Source of the DNA: CAYPTB01 sp964413535
GTDB taxonomy: Bacteria > Planctomycetota > UBA1135 > GCA-002686595
NCBI GenBank assembly: GCA_964413535.1
Contig: CAYPTB010000005.1
Location: 3,250 to 67,249 of the forward strand
DNA length: 64,000 nt
Direction of reading: 5' to 3'
Below are positions 8,140 through 17,604 of this stretch, one piece after another. The notes beneath the pieces were generated by a model. It was not told the DNA's origin and made no database searches. It was given only the letters and a program-made list of their open reading frames with translations. The translations under genes were made by a program, and so were the position numbers. Within the stretch, counting starts at the first letter, position 1. The number at the start of each line of letters is the position of its first letter.

Positions 8140-9600
8140 CTAGCTCCCGATGCTCAAGAGGAACTCGGCGTTCACGCGCGTCTTCTTCATCTTCTGGAGC
8201 AGCATCTCCATCGCCTCGACCGGATCCATCTCGTTGAGGACCTTGAGCAACATCCAGACGCGCTTGATCTCCTCTTCGTCGAAGAGCAGCTCTTCCTTGC
8301 GGGTTCCCGAGCGGTTGATGTCGATGGCGGGGAAGATGCGGCGGTCGGACAGCCGGCGGTCGAGCACGAGCTCCATGTTCCCCGTGCCCTTGAACTCCTC
8401 GAAGATGACCTCGTCCATCTTCGAGCCTGTCTCGACCAGCGCCGTTCCGAGGATGGTCAGCGAGCCGCCGCCCTCGATGTTGCGCGCTGACCCGAAGAAG
8501 CGCTTGGGGAACTGCAGCGCGGTCGCTTCGATGCCGCCCGAGAGCAGCTTCCCGTTGCTGGGCGCCTCGTTGTTCGAGGCGCGTGCGAGGCGCGTGATGG
8601 AATCGAGCAGGATCGCCACGTCGCGCCCCGCCTCGACCATGCTGCGCGCCTTGTCGATGACCATCTGCGCGACCTTGAGGTGCCGCGCGGCGGGCTCGTC
8701 GAACGTCGAGCTGACCACCTCGTGCCGGTCGCCCGGGATCGAGCGCTCGAAGTCGGTCACCTCCTCCGGCCGCTCGTCGATCAGCAGGATGATCAGGTGC
8801 ACGTCGGGCGCGTTCGCCACGATGGAGTTGGCGATCTGGTGCAGGAGCACCGTCTTCCCGGTGCGCGGCGGCGCCACGATCAGCCCGCGCTGACCGCGCC
8901 CGACGGGCGTGATCAGGTCGGCGATGCGCATCTCCATCGGGTTGTCTCGACCACCCTCGAGGATCAGCCGCTGCTCGGGGTAGAGCGGCACGAGCTCGGT
9001 GAACGGCGTTCGCGTGGCCGCATTCTCCGGATCCTCGCCGTCGATCGTGACGATGCGCGTGAGGGCGAAGTAGCGCTCGCCCTCGCGCGGCACGCGCAGC
9101 TCGCCGTCGAGCGTCATGCCGGTGCGCAGCCCGTAGCGCTGCGTCAACGAGGGCGGGACGTAGACGTCCTCGCCGGAAGCGAGATACGAGTAGTGACTCG
9201 AGCGCAGGAAGCCGTGACCGCCGTGCATGCTCTCGAACGTGCCCGTGGCCGTGACCGGGATGCGCTTCAGCAAGCGCTGGGACGCGATCTCCCAGATGAC
9301 GCGCTCGCGCCGCTGTCCGCGCACGTTCTCCACCTTCTCGTCGTCCGCGACGCCGTAGAGATCGGAGAGCGTCATCGCCGAGAGCTCGGTGTAGGAGAGC
9401 GATTTCGGCTTGGTCTTGCGCTTGGGCTGGGGAAGCGAGTCTTCGAGCTCGCGTAGCTGGTCCTCGTTCAGATCGGCCGGCAGGGCTTCGTAGTCGACCC
9501 GCACCGGCTCGTAGGGACGCACCAGGGTGGCCGTGCCGGCGCCGGCGCTCTTCTGTCCGCCGAAGTGCTGCTTGTTGCGCTTGCGCTTCTTGTAGGGCAT
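8140..9600 (-). CDS. rho: Transcription termination factor Rho
   Basis: Rho is a ring-shaped RNA-dependent ATPase that ends transcription. The 486-residue product has the cold-shock-like RNA-binding domain (GTFESMHGGHGFLRSSHYSY), the Walker A loop (GLIVAPPRTGKTVLL), Walker B (VAILLDSITRLARA), and the conserved C-terminal run FFGSARNIEGGGSLTILGTA with the Arg-finger region (DRRLSDRRIFPAIDI). About 100 residues before the RNA-binding domain form a Lys/Arg-rich then acidic extension, longer than in E. coli Rho (419 residues) but common in high-GC phyla. Gene order coaE-rho is found in several bacteria. Identification is secure. Confidence 0.97.
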   Translation of the reverse strand: MPYKKRKRNKQHFGGQKSAGAGTATLVRPYEPVRVDYEALPADLNEDQLRELEDSLPQPKRKTKPKSLSYTELSAMTLSDLYGVADDEKVENVRGQRRERVIWEIASQRLLKRIPVTATGTFESMHGGHGFLRSSHYSYLASGEDVYVPPSLTQRYGLRTGMTLDGELRVPREGERYFALTRIVTIDGEDPENAATRTPFTELVPLYPEQRLILEGGRDNPMEMRIADLITPVGRGQRGLIVAPPRTGKTVLLHQIANSIVANAPDVHLIILLIDERPEEVTDFERSIPGDRHEVVSSTFDEPAARHLKVAQMVIDKARSMVEAGRDVAILLDSITRLARASNNEAPSNGKLLSGGIEATALQFPKRFFGSARNIEGGGSLTILGTALVETGSKMDEVIFEEFKGTGNMELVLDRRLSDRRIFPAIDINRSGTRKEELLFDEEEIKRVWMLLKVLNEMDPVEAMEMLLQKMKKTRVNAEFLLSIGS

Positions 9601-9664
9601 TGGGATCGGGTAGGGGGTGCTGGCGATCGCTGGGATCTCGGCCGAGGAAACGATCGGACAAGGC

Positions 9665-10372
9665 CTAGTCGAAGCCGAGCGTGCGCCGGAGCGAGGCCGT
9701 GGCGGCCTCGAAGTCGGCCAAGTTCGTACGATTCGAAATCACGTAGTCGGCACGTCTCTCTTTTTCCGCGAGGGAGAGCTGCGCGGCCTCTCGCCGTCCG
9801 AGTTCGCCCGCTTGCCAACCACGCGTCGTCCGCGCCCGTCGCTCTCGTTCGGCGTCGTCTGCATCGACGAAGACGAGGACGTCGCAGGCCCGAGCCAATC
9901 CGTGCTCGGCATCGTTCTCGACGAGGAGGGGGACGTCGAGGACGATCGGGGACCTGCCGGCGGCGCGCGCGTCGGCGATCGAGGCCAAGATCCTGGCACG
10001 AATCAGCGGGTGGGTCCAGGCTTCGAGGGCTTTCCGGTCCTCTGCGTCGGCGAACACGCGCTGCGCCAGGAATTCGCGGACCACGCGCCCGTCGGGTCCG
10101 ATCGCCTCCTCACCGAAGCGCTCGCGCACGCGGACCACGACGTCCGGCGCCGCGAGCGCTTCGCCCGCGAGAGCGTCGGCATCGATGGTGATCCCGGTGC
10201 TCCCGGCGAGCAGCCGAGCCGCCAGGGACTTCCCCGAGGCGATCCCGCCCAGGACACCGATCAAGAGCGGGGGGCGCGTGGCGTCGTGCGTGCGTCGATC
10301 GACGGCAGGGGACGGGGGCGATTCGGGCTCCAACGTGGAGGAGGGGATCGCGGCGAAACCCGGCCCCTTCAT
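9665..10372 (-). CDS. coaE: Dephospho-CoA kinase
   Basis: CoaE phosphorylates the ribose 3'-OH of dephospho-CoA, the last step of CoA synthesis. The P-loop is GGIASGKS, followed by the typical IDADALAGEAL (acceptor Asp region), an HPL segment (WTHPLIRARI) and VLDVPLLVEN. The 235-residue frame has about 35 residues of low-similarity Pro/Ser-rich sequence before LLIGVLGGIASGKS. Normal CoaE is about 200 residues, so the true start may be internal, but no better ATG is visible. The gene lies 64 bases upstream of rho. Confidence 0.92.
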   Translation of the reverse strand: MKGPGFAAIPSSTLEPESPPSPAVDRRTHDATRPPLLIGVLGGIASGKSLAARLLAGSTGITIDADALAGEALAAPDVVVRVRERFGEEAIGPDGRVVREFLAQRVFADAEDRKALEAWTHPLIRARILASIADARAAGRSPIVLDVPLLVENDAEHGLARACDVLVFVDADDAERERRARTTRGWQAGELGRREAAQLSLAEKERRADYVISNRTNLADFEAATASLRRTLGFD

Positions 10373-10557
10373 CGGGATAGGGTCCAGGCCGCGAGTCCGC
10401 GGAACAAGCTAGGGACCCCACTCTGCCGGTCAAGCCGCCGCTCCCCCCTTGCCGGATCGCCACTCGGTGGGGTATGCCCTTGGCCCCCTGTGCCTTCGAG
10501 AGAGACCGGGCCCCGCCGCTCGCGCGGTGGCGCCCGCGGCCCAACCGAGACCATGCC

Positions 10558-11799
10558 ATGACCCGTTCCAACCGAGGGGCCGCCCGCGTGAGCGTCGTCT
10601 GGATGATCACCGTGATCGTCCTCTTCTTCGCCGCCCTGGCGTTCGCCTTCGTCGCCAGCACCGATCTCGAGCGGGCGCGCGCGATCCAAGCGCAGGCCAC
10701 CACGGAGCGTGACGACTCCGTCCAGCAGTTCCAGGTCGAAGCCGACCGCGCGCGCGCGATCTCGGCCGCGACCGGGTGGTTCGATCCGGCGAGCGCCGAC
10801 CCGCGCACGAACCTCGAAGCCATGGCCACGTCGGTCGAGAGCTTCAAGGACGGGATCGGCATCACCCAGTCCGCACCCAAGACGCTCGAGCAACTGATGC
10901 CCCTCGCGATCGACGCGTACCGTCGAGCGATGGACGAGATCGCGGCGAAGCAGAGCCGCATCACGACGCTCGAAGGGGAGCTGCAACAGGCGCGCACGAC
11001 GGTCACGGACATCACCCAGCGCAAGGACGCCGAACTGGCCCAGGTGCGCCAGCAACTCGCCGACCTGACCATCAAGTACGGGGAGAACGAGCGCGACGCC
11101 ATCAGCCGTCTCACGGCGAGCCAAGCGCGCTACGCGGAGCTCGACACGGAGAGTCGCGCGGCGCGGGCGGAGTTCGAAGAGTCCGCCAAGGCCGCGGAGA
11201 AGGTCCGCTCCAACCTCGAAGCCCGCAACAACACGCTCATCAACGACCTGAGCTTCAAGAAGCAGCCCGACTTGCCCGACGGACGGGTGCTGGCGGTTTC
11301 GAGCGGCTTGTCTCTCGCCTGGATCGACATCGGCGCCAACCAACGGCTCGCGCGCGGAACGCGCTTCCGCATCTACGCTCCGGGGGCGAAGAAGGTCGCG
11401 AAGGGTTGGGCGGAGGTCACCGACCTGCGGCCCACGATGGCGGAGGTGCGCATCTCGGACGACGATCCCTTCGATCCCGTGGCTCCGGGCGACGTGATCG
11501 TCAATCCCGTCTTCTCGCCTACCGGCGAGCGTCATGCCGTGCTCGCCGGCCGCTTCTCGACTCCCTCGGAGCGCGAGCTCATCGCATTGCTCGGCCGCAT
11601 GGGAATCCAGGTCCAACCGAAGATCGACGTCGAGACCGACTATTTGATCATCGGGTCGGCGGTCTACACGGACGAGGACGGTGAACCCCTCGACGAGCCG
11701 CTCCAACCGTCGGAGCTCGAGGTCTATCGCGAGGCCGAAGGACGCAGCGGGATCGAGATCGTTCCGGTGCAAGACCTGCGCGACTACTTCGTCTTCTGA
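10558..11799 (+). CDS. Membrane-anchored coiled-coil protein with BRCT-like C-terminal domain
   Basis: I start at the ATG at 10558, because the preceding in-frame codons are Pro/Arg-rich. The product has 413 residues. A single N-terminal membrane helix spans about residues 14-36 (VVWMITVIVLFFAALAFAFV). A long helical region with heptads runs from about 40 to 235. A small beta-rich domain spans about 245-325 (GRVLAVSSGLSLAWIDIGAN). Residues 326-413 resemble a BRCT fold: AVLAGRFSTPSERELIALLG, then VETDYLIIGS, and a Phe-ending helix (IEIVPVQDLRDYF). BRCT domains usually bind phosphopeptides or DNA ends, so a membrane-anchored form is odd. Function unknown. The fold call is by eye and tentative. 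Confidence 0.6.
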   Translation: MTRSNRGAARVSVVWMITVIVLFFAALAFAFVASTDLERARAIQAQATTERDDSVQQFQVEADRARAISAATGWFDPASADPRTNLEAMATSVESFKDGIGITQSAPKTLEQLMPLAIDAYRRAMDEIAAKQSRITTLEGELQQARTTVTDITQRKDAELAQVRQQLADLTIKYGENERDAISRLTASQARYAELDTESRAARAEFEESAKAAEKVRSNLEARNNTLINDLSFKKQPDLPDGRVLAVSSGLSLAWIDIGANQRLARGTRFRIYAPGAKKVAKGWAEVTDLRPTMAEVRISDDDPFDPVAPGDVIVNPVFSPTGERHAVLAGRFSTPSERELIALLGRMGIQVQPKIDVETDYLIIGSAVYTDEDGEPLDEPLQPSELEVYREAEGRSGIEIVPVQDLRDYFVF

Positions 11800-11876
11800 C
11801 CGAGTCTCGGGGCGTTCCAGGGCGGCTCGCAATCCGCTGCCGCGGCAACTAGGCTCCGCCGGAGGGGCGTCCGGGG

Positions 11877-12743
11877 ATGTCGGAAGAGGAATTCGAGCAC
11901 ACGCGCATGACCCTCGGCGAGCACCTCGCCGAACTGCGCTCGCGGCTGCTCAAGGGATTGGCTGTCGTCCTGCTCGCGTTCATCGGGGCGTGGATCGCGT
12001 ACGAGCCGATCTCCGCCTTGGCCATGCGGCCGTTCGACGAGGCGGTCGTGCGGATCAACGCGCACTGGGAGGAGGTGTACGCCGAGCGCGTGGCCGCAGG
12101 CGAGGACCCGCTTTCCTTCTTCACGTCCGCCGATCCAAAGACTCGGGAGCTGCGCGAACGGTTCCGCGTCGGGGACAGGCTCACCGCGATCTCGCCCACG
12201 GAGGGCTTCACGTTCATCCTGCGCATCTGCTTCTACTTCGCGCTCTTGGCCGGGGGCCCGGTCCTCCTCTGGCAGCTCTGGCAGTTCATCAGCGCCGGCC
12301 TCTACCCCAACGAGCGCCGCGCGGTTCTGCGCTACTTCCCGTACAGCGTCGTGCTCTTCGTCGTCGGCGTCCTCTTCGGTTACTACGTGATGGTTCCATT
12401 CGCGATGTACTTCCTGGGCATCGCCTTCGACACCGACGTCGTGCAGCCCCAGTACCGACTCGAGGATTACTTCTCGCTCTTGTCGGCGCTCTGCCTCGCG
12501 CTCGCGTTGGTCTTCCAACTGCCCGTCTTCATGACCTTCGCGGCGCGGCTGGGCCTCGTCACGCCGAAGCAGATGTCGAGCTCCCGCGGGTACTTCATCG
12601 TCGGTGCGTTCGTCGTCGCCGCGATCCTGACTCCGCCGGATCCCTACACCCAGTCCATGATGGCGATCCCGATGGTGGTCCTGTACGAGGTCGGGATCCT
12701 CGCCGCGCGGATCAGCGCTCGACCGCGCGAGGTCCCGCGATGA
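11877..12743 (+). CDS. tatC: Sec-independent protein translocase TatC
   Basis: TatC is the receptor for twin-arginine signal peptides in the inner membrane. The 288-residue product has the N-terminal HLAELRSRLLKGL motif with the conserved Glu, six hydrophobic helices, and the family segments SPTEGFTFILRICFY, QLWQFISAGLYPNERR and FQLPVFMTFAARLGLVTPKQ. The periplasmic loop after helix 1 is long (about 60 residues), as in Planctomycetes and Deltaproteobacteria. tatA/B are not in the window. The 3' end overlaps cinA by ATGA. Confidence 0.96.
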   Translation: MSEEEFEHTRMTLGEHLAELRSRLLKGLAVVLLAFIGAWIAYEPISALAMRPFDEAVVRINAHWEEVYAERVAAGEDPLSFFTSADPKTRELRERFRVGDRLTAISPTEGFTFILRICFYFALLAGGPVLLWQLWQFISAGLYPNERRAVLRYFPYSVVLFVVGVLFGYYVMVPFAMYFLGIAFDTDVVQPQYRLEDYFSLLSALCLALALVFQLPVFMTFAARLGLVTPKQMSSSRGYFIVGAFVVAAILTPPDPYTQSMMAIPMVVLYEVGILAARISARPREVPR

Positions 12744-14056
12744 AGCCGGCTGCGGCCGGGAGGGCGGCTGTCACCGCTGGCCACGCGGCCGTCCTCGCGG
12801 TCGGAGACGAGCTGCTCGGGGGCGGGACGCTCGAGAGGAACTCCGCCGCCATCGCGGCCGCCCTGGTCGAGCTCGGGATCGAGGTTCGATCGGTGCGCGT
12901 CGAGCGCGACGACGAAGAGCCCGTCGCGCGCGCGTTGGCGGAGCTCGCGCGTTCGGTGCGCTTCGTCTTCGTCACCGGGGGGCTGGGTCCGACGCTCGAC
13001 GACGTCACGCGCCATGCCGCGGCGCGCGCGACGGGGGTCGAGCTCGAGGAGTGCCCCCGCGCGCTCGCGGAGGTCGCGCTCTGGTGGCGCGAGCGCGGCG
13101 AGCCGATGCCCGAGGCAAATCGGCGTCAGGCGCTCTTGCCGCGCGGCTCCGTGCGCCTGCCGAACCGCGCCGGCACGGCGCCCGGCTTCCGCCTGGAGCT
13201 CGGGTCCGCCGTCGTGTTCGCGCTCCCCGGCCCGCCCGCGGAGATGCGGGACATGCTCGAGCGCGAGGTCCTCCCGTGGCTTGCCGCGCGGGTCGCTGTC
13301 TTGCCGCTGGGGCGCGCCGACTTCCACCTGTTCGGCCTCTCCGAGAGCCACTTCGCCGAGCGCGTCGGCGATTGGATGGCTCGCGGCGCGAACCCCGAGG
13401 TCGGCGTCACGGCGAGTCGCGGCGTACTCTCCGTCCGCATGCGTGCGCGTGCGGCCACGCGTGAGGAGGCGGAACGCGTGCTCGCGGAGCGCGTCGAAGC
13501 CTTTCGAGAGCGTTTCGAGGAGCACATCTTCAGCGAAGTCGGTCCAGCCCTCGAGCACGCCGTCGGGCGCGTGCTCCTGGAACGGCGCATCTCCGTGAGC
13601 GTCGCCGAATCCTGCACCGGAGGACTCGTCGCCGGGATGCTCACGTCGGTGCCGGGGATCAGCGCCGTGCTCGAGGAGGCCTTCGTCACCTATTCGGACG
13701 AGGCCAAGACACGCCGTCTGGGCGTCCCGCACGAGCTCATCGCGGGGAGCGGCGCCGTATCGTCCGAAGTCGCAGCAGCGATGGCACGCGGCGCCGCGCA
13801 GATGAGCGGCGCCCGGCTCACGGTGTCGGTGACGGGGATCGCGGGACCCTCCGGAGGCACGCAGGAGAAGCCCGTCGGGCTCGTGTGGTTCGGCGTGTGC
13901 GCCGACGGGCGGGTCGAGACCTGCTCCCGGCGCTATCCGGCGCGTTCGCGCGCCTTCGTTCGCGACCTGGCCGCTCGCTCTGCATTGCACTTGCTCTGGA
14001 CGCACGCGCCGGGCGGTAGGCCCCGACCCGAAAGGCGGGCTCCGTCGGCGCATTGA
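12740..14056 (+). CDS. cinA: CinA: molybdopterin-binding-like domain plus NMN amidohydrolase-like domain
   Basis: The ATG at 12740 lies in the ATGA overlap with tatC and gives 438 residues, the usual CinA length. The N-terminal half has the MoaB/MogA-type motifs VLAVGDELLGGGTLERN and FVTGGLGPTLDDVTRHA, with FALPGPPAEM. The C-terminal half has the NMN amidohydrolase (PncC) signature VAESCTGGLVAGMLTSVPG and VTGIAGPSGGTQEKPVGLVW. Known CinA proteins act in pyridine nucleotide recycling (NMN deamidation, ADP-ribose hydrolysis). The overlap implies translational coupling with tatC rather than a shared pathway. Confidence 0.95.
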   Translation: MKPAAAGRAAVTAGHAAVLAVGDELLGGGTLERNSAAIAAALVELGIEVRSVRVERDDEEPVARALAELARSVRFVFVTGGLGPTLDDVTRHAAARATGVELEECPRALAEVALWWRERGEPMPEANRRQALLPRGSVRLPNRAGTAPGFRLELGSAVVFALPGPPAEMRDMLEREVLPWLAARVAVLPLGRADFHLFGLSESHFAERVGDWMARGANPEVGVTASRGVLSVRMRARAATREEAERVLAERVEAFRERFEEHIFSEVGPALEHAVGRVLLERRISVSVAESCTGGLVAGMLTSVPGISAVLEEAFVTYSDEAKTRRLGVPHELIAGSGAVSSEVAAAMARGAAQMSGARLTVSVTGIAGPSGGTQEKPVGLVWFGVCADGRVETCSRRYPARSRAFVRDLAARSALHLLWTHAPGGRPRPERRAPSAH

Positions 14057-14080
14057 TCGATCGGACCCGGGCTGTTAGCT
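14053..14080 (+). promoter_or_regulatory. Weak candidate promoter for tRNA-Gln
   Basis: TTGATC (14053-14058) and TTAGCT (14075-14080) are 16 bases apart and end 16 bases before the tRNA. The position is right but the -10 is poor, so this is only a suggestion. Read-through from cinA is the alternative. Confidence 0.25.
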
Positions 14081-14096
14081 TCCCCCGCCCTCGCGC

Positions 14097-14171
14097 TACC
14101 CCGTGGTGTAATTGGCAACACAACAGGTTTTGGTCCTGTCTTTCCAGGTTCGAGTCCTGGCGGGGTAACCA
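14097..14171 (+). tRNA. trnQ(UUG): tRNA-Gln (anticodon TTG)
   Basis: A full cloverleaf is visible. The acceptor stem TACCCCG pairs with CGGGGTA, the anticodon stem is ACAGG/CCTGT around the loop TTTTGGT (anticodon TTG), and the T stem is CCAGG/CCTGG around TTCGAGT. The discriminator base is A and CCA is encoded (14169-14171). The U1-A72 first pair is typical of tRNA-Gln. It lies between the ends of cinA and a convergent sulfatase-like gene. Confidence 0.96.
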
Positions 14172-14196
14172 GCTCTTCGATCCCAGGCGGAGCGTG

Positions 14197-15687
14197 TCAG
14201 CGAGATCCGGCCTCGGAGTCGATGTAGCCCGTGTTCTCCAAGTCGCGCCGCAGGGCGGGGGGTAGCTCGGCCGGCGCTCCGAGCTCCGCGGCGCGCGCAT
14301 CCAACCCAAGCCAGAGAGCGCGCGCGGCCCGCAGCCGCGGATCGTTGCGGTCGAGCGCGCCGGATTGGCGCGGCGCTTGTTCGCGCGGGTCCAGCGCGAG
14401 GTCGTAGACGAAGATCTTCCCGCCGTCCTCGTCGGTCTGGCGGATGAGCTTGTAGTCCCCCGCGTGCACCGCGCGAATGGTCTCGAGGTGCAGTTCCTCC
14501 CCCGCGCGCAGGTACGAGCGTTCGAGGGGCAGCTCGCGTCGCTCGAGATCGCCCGAGAGCGCGAGACGCAGGCTCTCGCCGTAGAACGGCTGCGGCGCGT
14601 CGAGGCCGCACAGGTCGAGGATCGTCGGTGCGACGTCGACGAGGCTCACGGGAACGTCGATCGTGCGGCCCCCGTCGATCAGCGGGGGATAGCGCAGGAT
14701 CAACGGGATCCGGACCACTTCCTCGTAGAGCGAGTTGCCGTGTCCGAGCATGTTGTGCTCGAGGAACTCCTCGCCGTGGTCGGCGGTGAACACGATCAGC
14801 GTGTCGTCGAGGCGCCCGCACGCCACGAGGCGGTCGAGGATGCGACCCACGTTGTGATCGGTGAAGCGGATCTCGCCGTCGTACAAGGACACGATGCGGC
14901 GCAGCTCGTCGGGCTTGGGCGGGTTGCGGTCCGTCGAGCGCCCGTCGATGTCCGATCCGTCCGCTCGACCGCGATAGCCCGGGTAGAAGAGGTCGAACTC
15001 CGGCGGCGGCTCGTAGTCGTAGTGCACGTCCCACAAGTGCACGAACGCGAAGAAGCGTTCCTCCGCCGCGACCCCTTCGAGCCACTCCGAGAAGGCGGCG
15101 ACGACGGTCGGACCGGAGATGCCGCGATGCGAGCCGTCGTGGACGGCCTTGAGGTCCGTGCGCTTTTCCGAGAGCTCCCCGTCGTCCATCCCCGCGTGAA
15201 CGCCGAACAGCGCATCGCCGTCGGTGACGCGGCTCGTGGAGCAATCCACGTACGCTTCGAAGCCGCGGCCGAACCCGAAGAACGGGTGCAGGTTCGGACC
15301 CGACCAGAAGCCCGCGGTCCGCCAACCGGCGTCGCGGAAGGTCTCCGCCAGCAGGGTGTGCGAGGCGGAGAGCGGGAAGCCGGTCTCGCGCACGCCGTGC
15401 AGCTCGTTCGGGAGACCCGTGAGCATCGACATGTGCGCCGGGAGCGTCCAACTCGTCGTCGAAACGGCGCAGGTGAAGCGCGTGCCCGAGGCGGCGAGCA
15501 TGCGGTCCACGATCGGCGAGGTGTCGAGCTCGGGCCGCGTCGGACTGCGGTAGCCGTAGCACGACAGATGGTCCGCGCGCAGGCTGTCGACGCTGATGAG
15601 CAGGACGCCGGTCGGGGGCTCGGGGACGTCGTGGGAGCACGCGCAGCACGCGAGCGCGAGTGGAAAGAGGAGGATCGGCGACTTCAC
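14197..15687 (-). CDS. Sulfatase-fold lipoprotein with Thr at the nucleophile position
   Basis: The 496-residue product starts with a lipoprotein-type signal (LLFPLALACCAC). It then has the alkaline-phosphatase/sulfatase fold: metal-binding Asp in ISVDSLRADH (residues 31-40) and the second metal site FTADHGEEFLEHN. The sulfatase active-site motif C/S-x-P-x-R is replaced by T-L-P-A-H at residues 81-85. It therefore cannot carry formylglycine there. Thr nucleophiles are known in phosphoglycerol and phosphoethanolamine transferases of the same superfamily, so it may be a phosphotransferase or phosphodiesterase acting in the periplasm. It is followed upstream by a GT-C-like membrane protein and a second paralogue. 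Confidence 0.8.
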   Translation of the reverse strand: MKSPILLFPLALACCACSHDVPEPPTGVLLISVDSLRADHLSCYGYRSPTRPELDTSPIVDRMLAASGTRFTCAVSTTSWTLPAHMSMLTGLPNELHGVRETGFPLSASHTLLAETFRDAGWRTAGFWSGPNLHPFFGFGRGFEAYVDCSTSRVTDGDALFGVHAGMDDGELSEKRTDLKAVHDGSHRGISGPTVVAAFSEWLEGVAAEERFFAFVHLWDVHYDYEPPPEFDLFYPGYRGRADGSDIDGRSTDRNPPKPDELRRIVSLYDGEIRFTDHNVGRILDRLVACGRLDDTLIVFTADHGEEFLEHNMLGHGNSLYEEVVRIPLILRYPPLIDGGRTIDVPVSLVDVAPTILDLCGLDAPQPFYGESLRLALSGDLERRELPLERSYLRAGEELHLETIRAVHAGDYKLIRQTDEDGGKIFVYDLALDPREQAPRQSGALDRNDPRLRAARALWLGLDARAAELGAPAELPPALRRDLENTGYIDSEAGSR

Positions 15688-15752
15688 GGGCGGCTGCTCG
15701 TGCGCTCCATCCTACGCGACGCGGGAGTGGGGAGCGCGGCGGCCACCGGTGC

Positions 15753-17567
15753 TCAAGCGGGCTCGAGCGTGTGCAGCCGGCGCGAGCGCTCGTACGCGGC
15801 TTTGACCGTCTCACGGTGTTCGGAGGGCACGCGCTCGATGAACGCTCGAGCGGCGGCGGGATCGAGGCGGAAGGCGAGGTAGACGTTGTAGCCGAGTCCC
15901 CGGTACCACGCGTCGGGCGTCGAGCGACCTCGCACCTGCGCGAGGTCCTTCTCCAGGCGCTCGGGTCGGACGCCCCAACCGTTCCCGCGCCCGATGGCCT
16001 CGATCAGGATGCGCCGCGTGCGCGGAGGACTCGCCGAGACGAAGGCGAGCGCCTTCCAGACGTCGTCCTTCGCGACTTGCAGGCAATAGGGCCCGAGGCC
16101 CAACAGGAAGTCCTGCCAGTGCTCGGAGTCGACCGCCGCGAGGACGTCGACGATCTCCGCCAAGGTGAGCTCGGTCCTACGGAACACGGCTTCGGCCGCG
16201 CTCGAGCGCAGGATCTCGGGGTCGGGTTCGTCGAACGCGAGCAGCACGCGGAGCTTCTGCTCGGGATCGCCCTCGAGGTGTTTCGTGAACTTGGCGAAGT
16301 AGCCTGGATAGGTGTAGCCCTTGCACGCGAAGAGGAGCCTCGTGTTCGCACGCAGCTCCGCGGGGCGGCCTTCCTGGATCGCCCGCCTCGAAGCGTCCGC
16401 GCCCGCCACGGCGAGCAGCGCCAGCAGGACGCCGCCGGCCCGGCGCGCCGCCTTCGTATCGGCCGAGCGCAGGGCTCCGACGAGCGCGGCCGTGAGCACC
16501 GTACCGAAGCACCAGAAGGGCGCGAGGCGCAGCAGTTGGAAGTGGTGGACGACTTCGCCGACGGCGAAGGGACTCGCCGCGTAGACCGCGGCGAACAGCG
16601 CGAGGTAGGCGAGGATCGCCAGAGCCGCGCGTGCCGCGCGATCGTGGCGCAGGCGAGCGACGATGAAGGCTCCCGCGATCGGCAGGGTCATGCGCAGGGC
16701 GAGCAAGGCGCTCTCGAGGAAGCCGCGACCCGCGCTCAGCGACGTGGCGAACTCGTGGAGCGTGGTGCGGACCGATGCTTCGCGTGCGGCTTCTTCGAAG
16801 AGCGGCGTGCCGTGGATGTCGAAGATCGCGTTCCCGACCGAGATCCACATCCAGAAGAAGGGTGCGGCGCCGAGGAAGACACCCCAGGCGCAGAAGAGCC
16901 AGCGCGATTCGCGTAGAGCGCTGCGCGAGAGAAGTGGGACGAGCAGCGCCAGGAAGAGCGAGGCGGGAAGCGTCAGGAAGCTGAAGAACGCTCCGAAGCC
17001 GCACGACAGGCCGAATGCCAGCGCCGCCGCGCGCGTGGGAGCTCGGTCGAGCGCGAGTCGCAGCGCGAAATGGAAGGAGAGCAGCAGGAACAGCGAGGAC
17101 TCGTAGTGGATGCCGAGGTTCAGGAGCGAGAGCTTCTGGAACGCGCTCGGCGCCAACGTGTACAGGAGGGCGAACGCGTGCGCCGCGCTGCGACCGAAGT
17201 TCCGTCCGACGAAGGCGACGCCCACGAGCGCGATCGCGAGGTTCACGGTCAAGGACACGAGCGAGTGCGCGAAGAGGTTCTCGCCGACGAGCAGGAACGC
17301 GAGCGCAGTCAGATGGCTGATCGCGAAGCCCCCGCCCTCGTAGTAGTGGTACGCGAGCTGGTGACGGGGCACGGGCAGTCCGTCGAGGAGGGCCTTCGCC
17401 GCCGCGCCCTTCTCGAGCACCTCTCCGTAGAAGAAGACGTCGGCGAGGGACAGCACGAGGAGCCCCTTCACGGCGATCACCAGGATCGCCGCGAGGAGAT
17501 ACGGCGCGGCGCGGTGAAGGAGCGAAGTCTCGAGTGCGCCCGACCGCGCTTCCGTGCCCTCCTTCAT
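15753..17567 (-). CDS. Polytopic membrane protein, possible GT-C glycosyltransferase
   Basis: The product has 604 residues. The first 390 contain about nine to ten hydrophobic helices in the pattern of GT39/GT-C enzymes, which use polyprenyl-phosphate sugars at the outer face of the inner membrane. The last 200 residues are soluble and alpha-helical, ending with an Arg-rich segment. A clear catalytic D-E pair in the first external loop is not obvious (ADVFFYGEVLEKG is the best candidate), so the enzyme class is tentative. It sits between two sulfatase-fold lipoproteins, all on the minus strand with gaps of 37 and 65 bases, which suggests a joint role in envelope glycan or lipid decoration. 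Confidence 0.6.
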   Translation of the reverse strand: MKEGTEARSGALETSLLHRAAPYLLAAILVIAVKGLLVLSLADVFFYGEVLEKGAAAKALLDGLPVPRHQLAYHYYEGGGFAISHLTALAFLLVGENLFAHSLVSLTVNLAIALVGVAFVGRNFGRSAAHAFALLYTLAPSAFQKLSLLNLGIHYESSLFLLLSFHFALRLALDRAPTRAAALAFGLSCGFGAFFSFLTLPASLFLALLVPLLSRSALRESRWLFCAWGVFLGAAPFFWMWISVGNAIFDIHGTPLFEEAAREASVRTTLHEFATSLSAGRGFLESALLALRMTLPIAGAFIVARLRHDRAARAALAILAYLALFAAVYAASPFAVGEVVHHFQLLRLAPFWCFGTVLTAALVGALRSADTKAARRAGGVLLALLAVAGADASRRAIQEGRPAELRANTRLLFACKGYTYPGYFAKFTKHLEGDPEQKLRVLLAFDEPDPEILRSSAAEAVFRRTELTLAEIVDVLAAVDSEHWQDFLLGLGPYCLQVAKDDVWKALAFVSASPPRTRRILIEAIGRGNGWGVRPERLEKDLAQVRGRSTPDAWYRGLGYNVYLAFRLDPAAARAFIERVPSEHRETVKAAYERSRRLHTLEPA

Positions 17568-17604
17568 GACTTCGATCCTAGTTCTCCCACGAGAGGCGGC
17601 GGCA

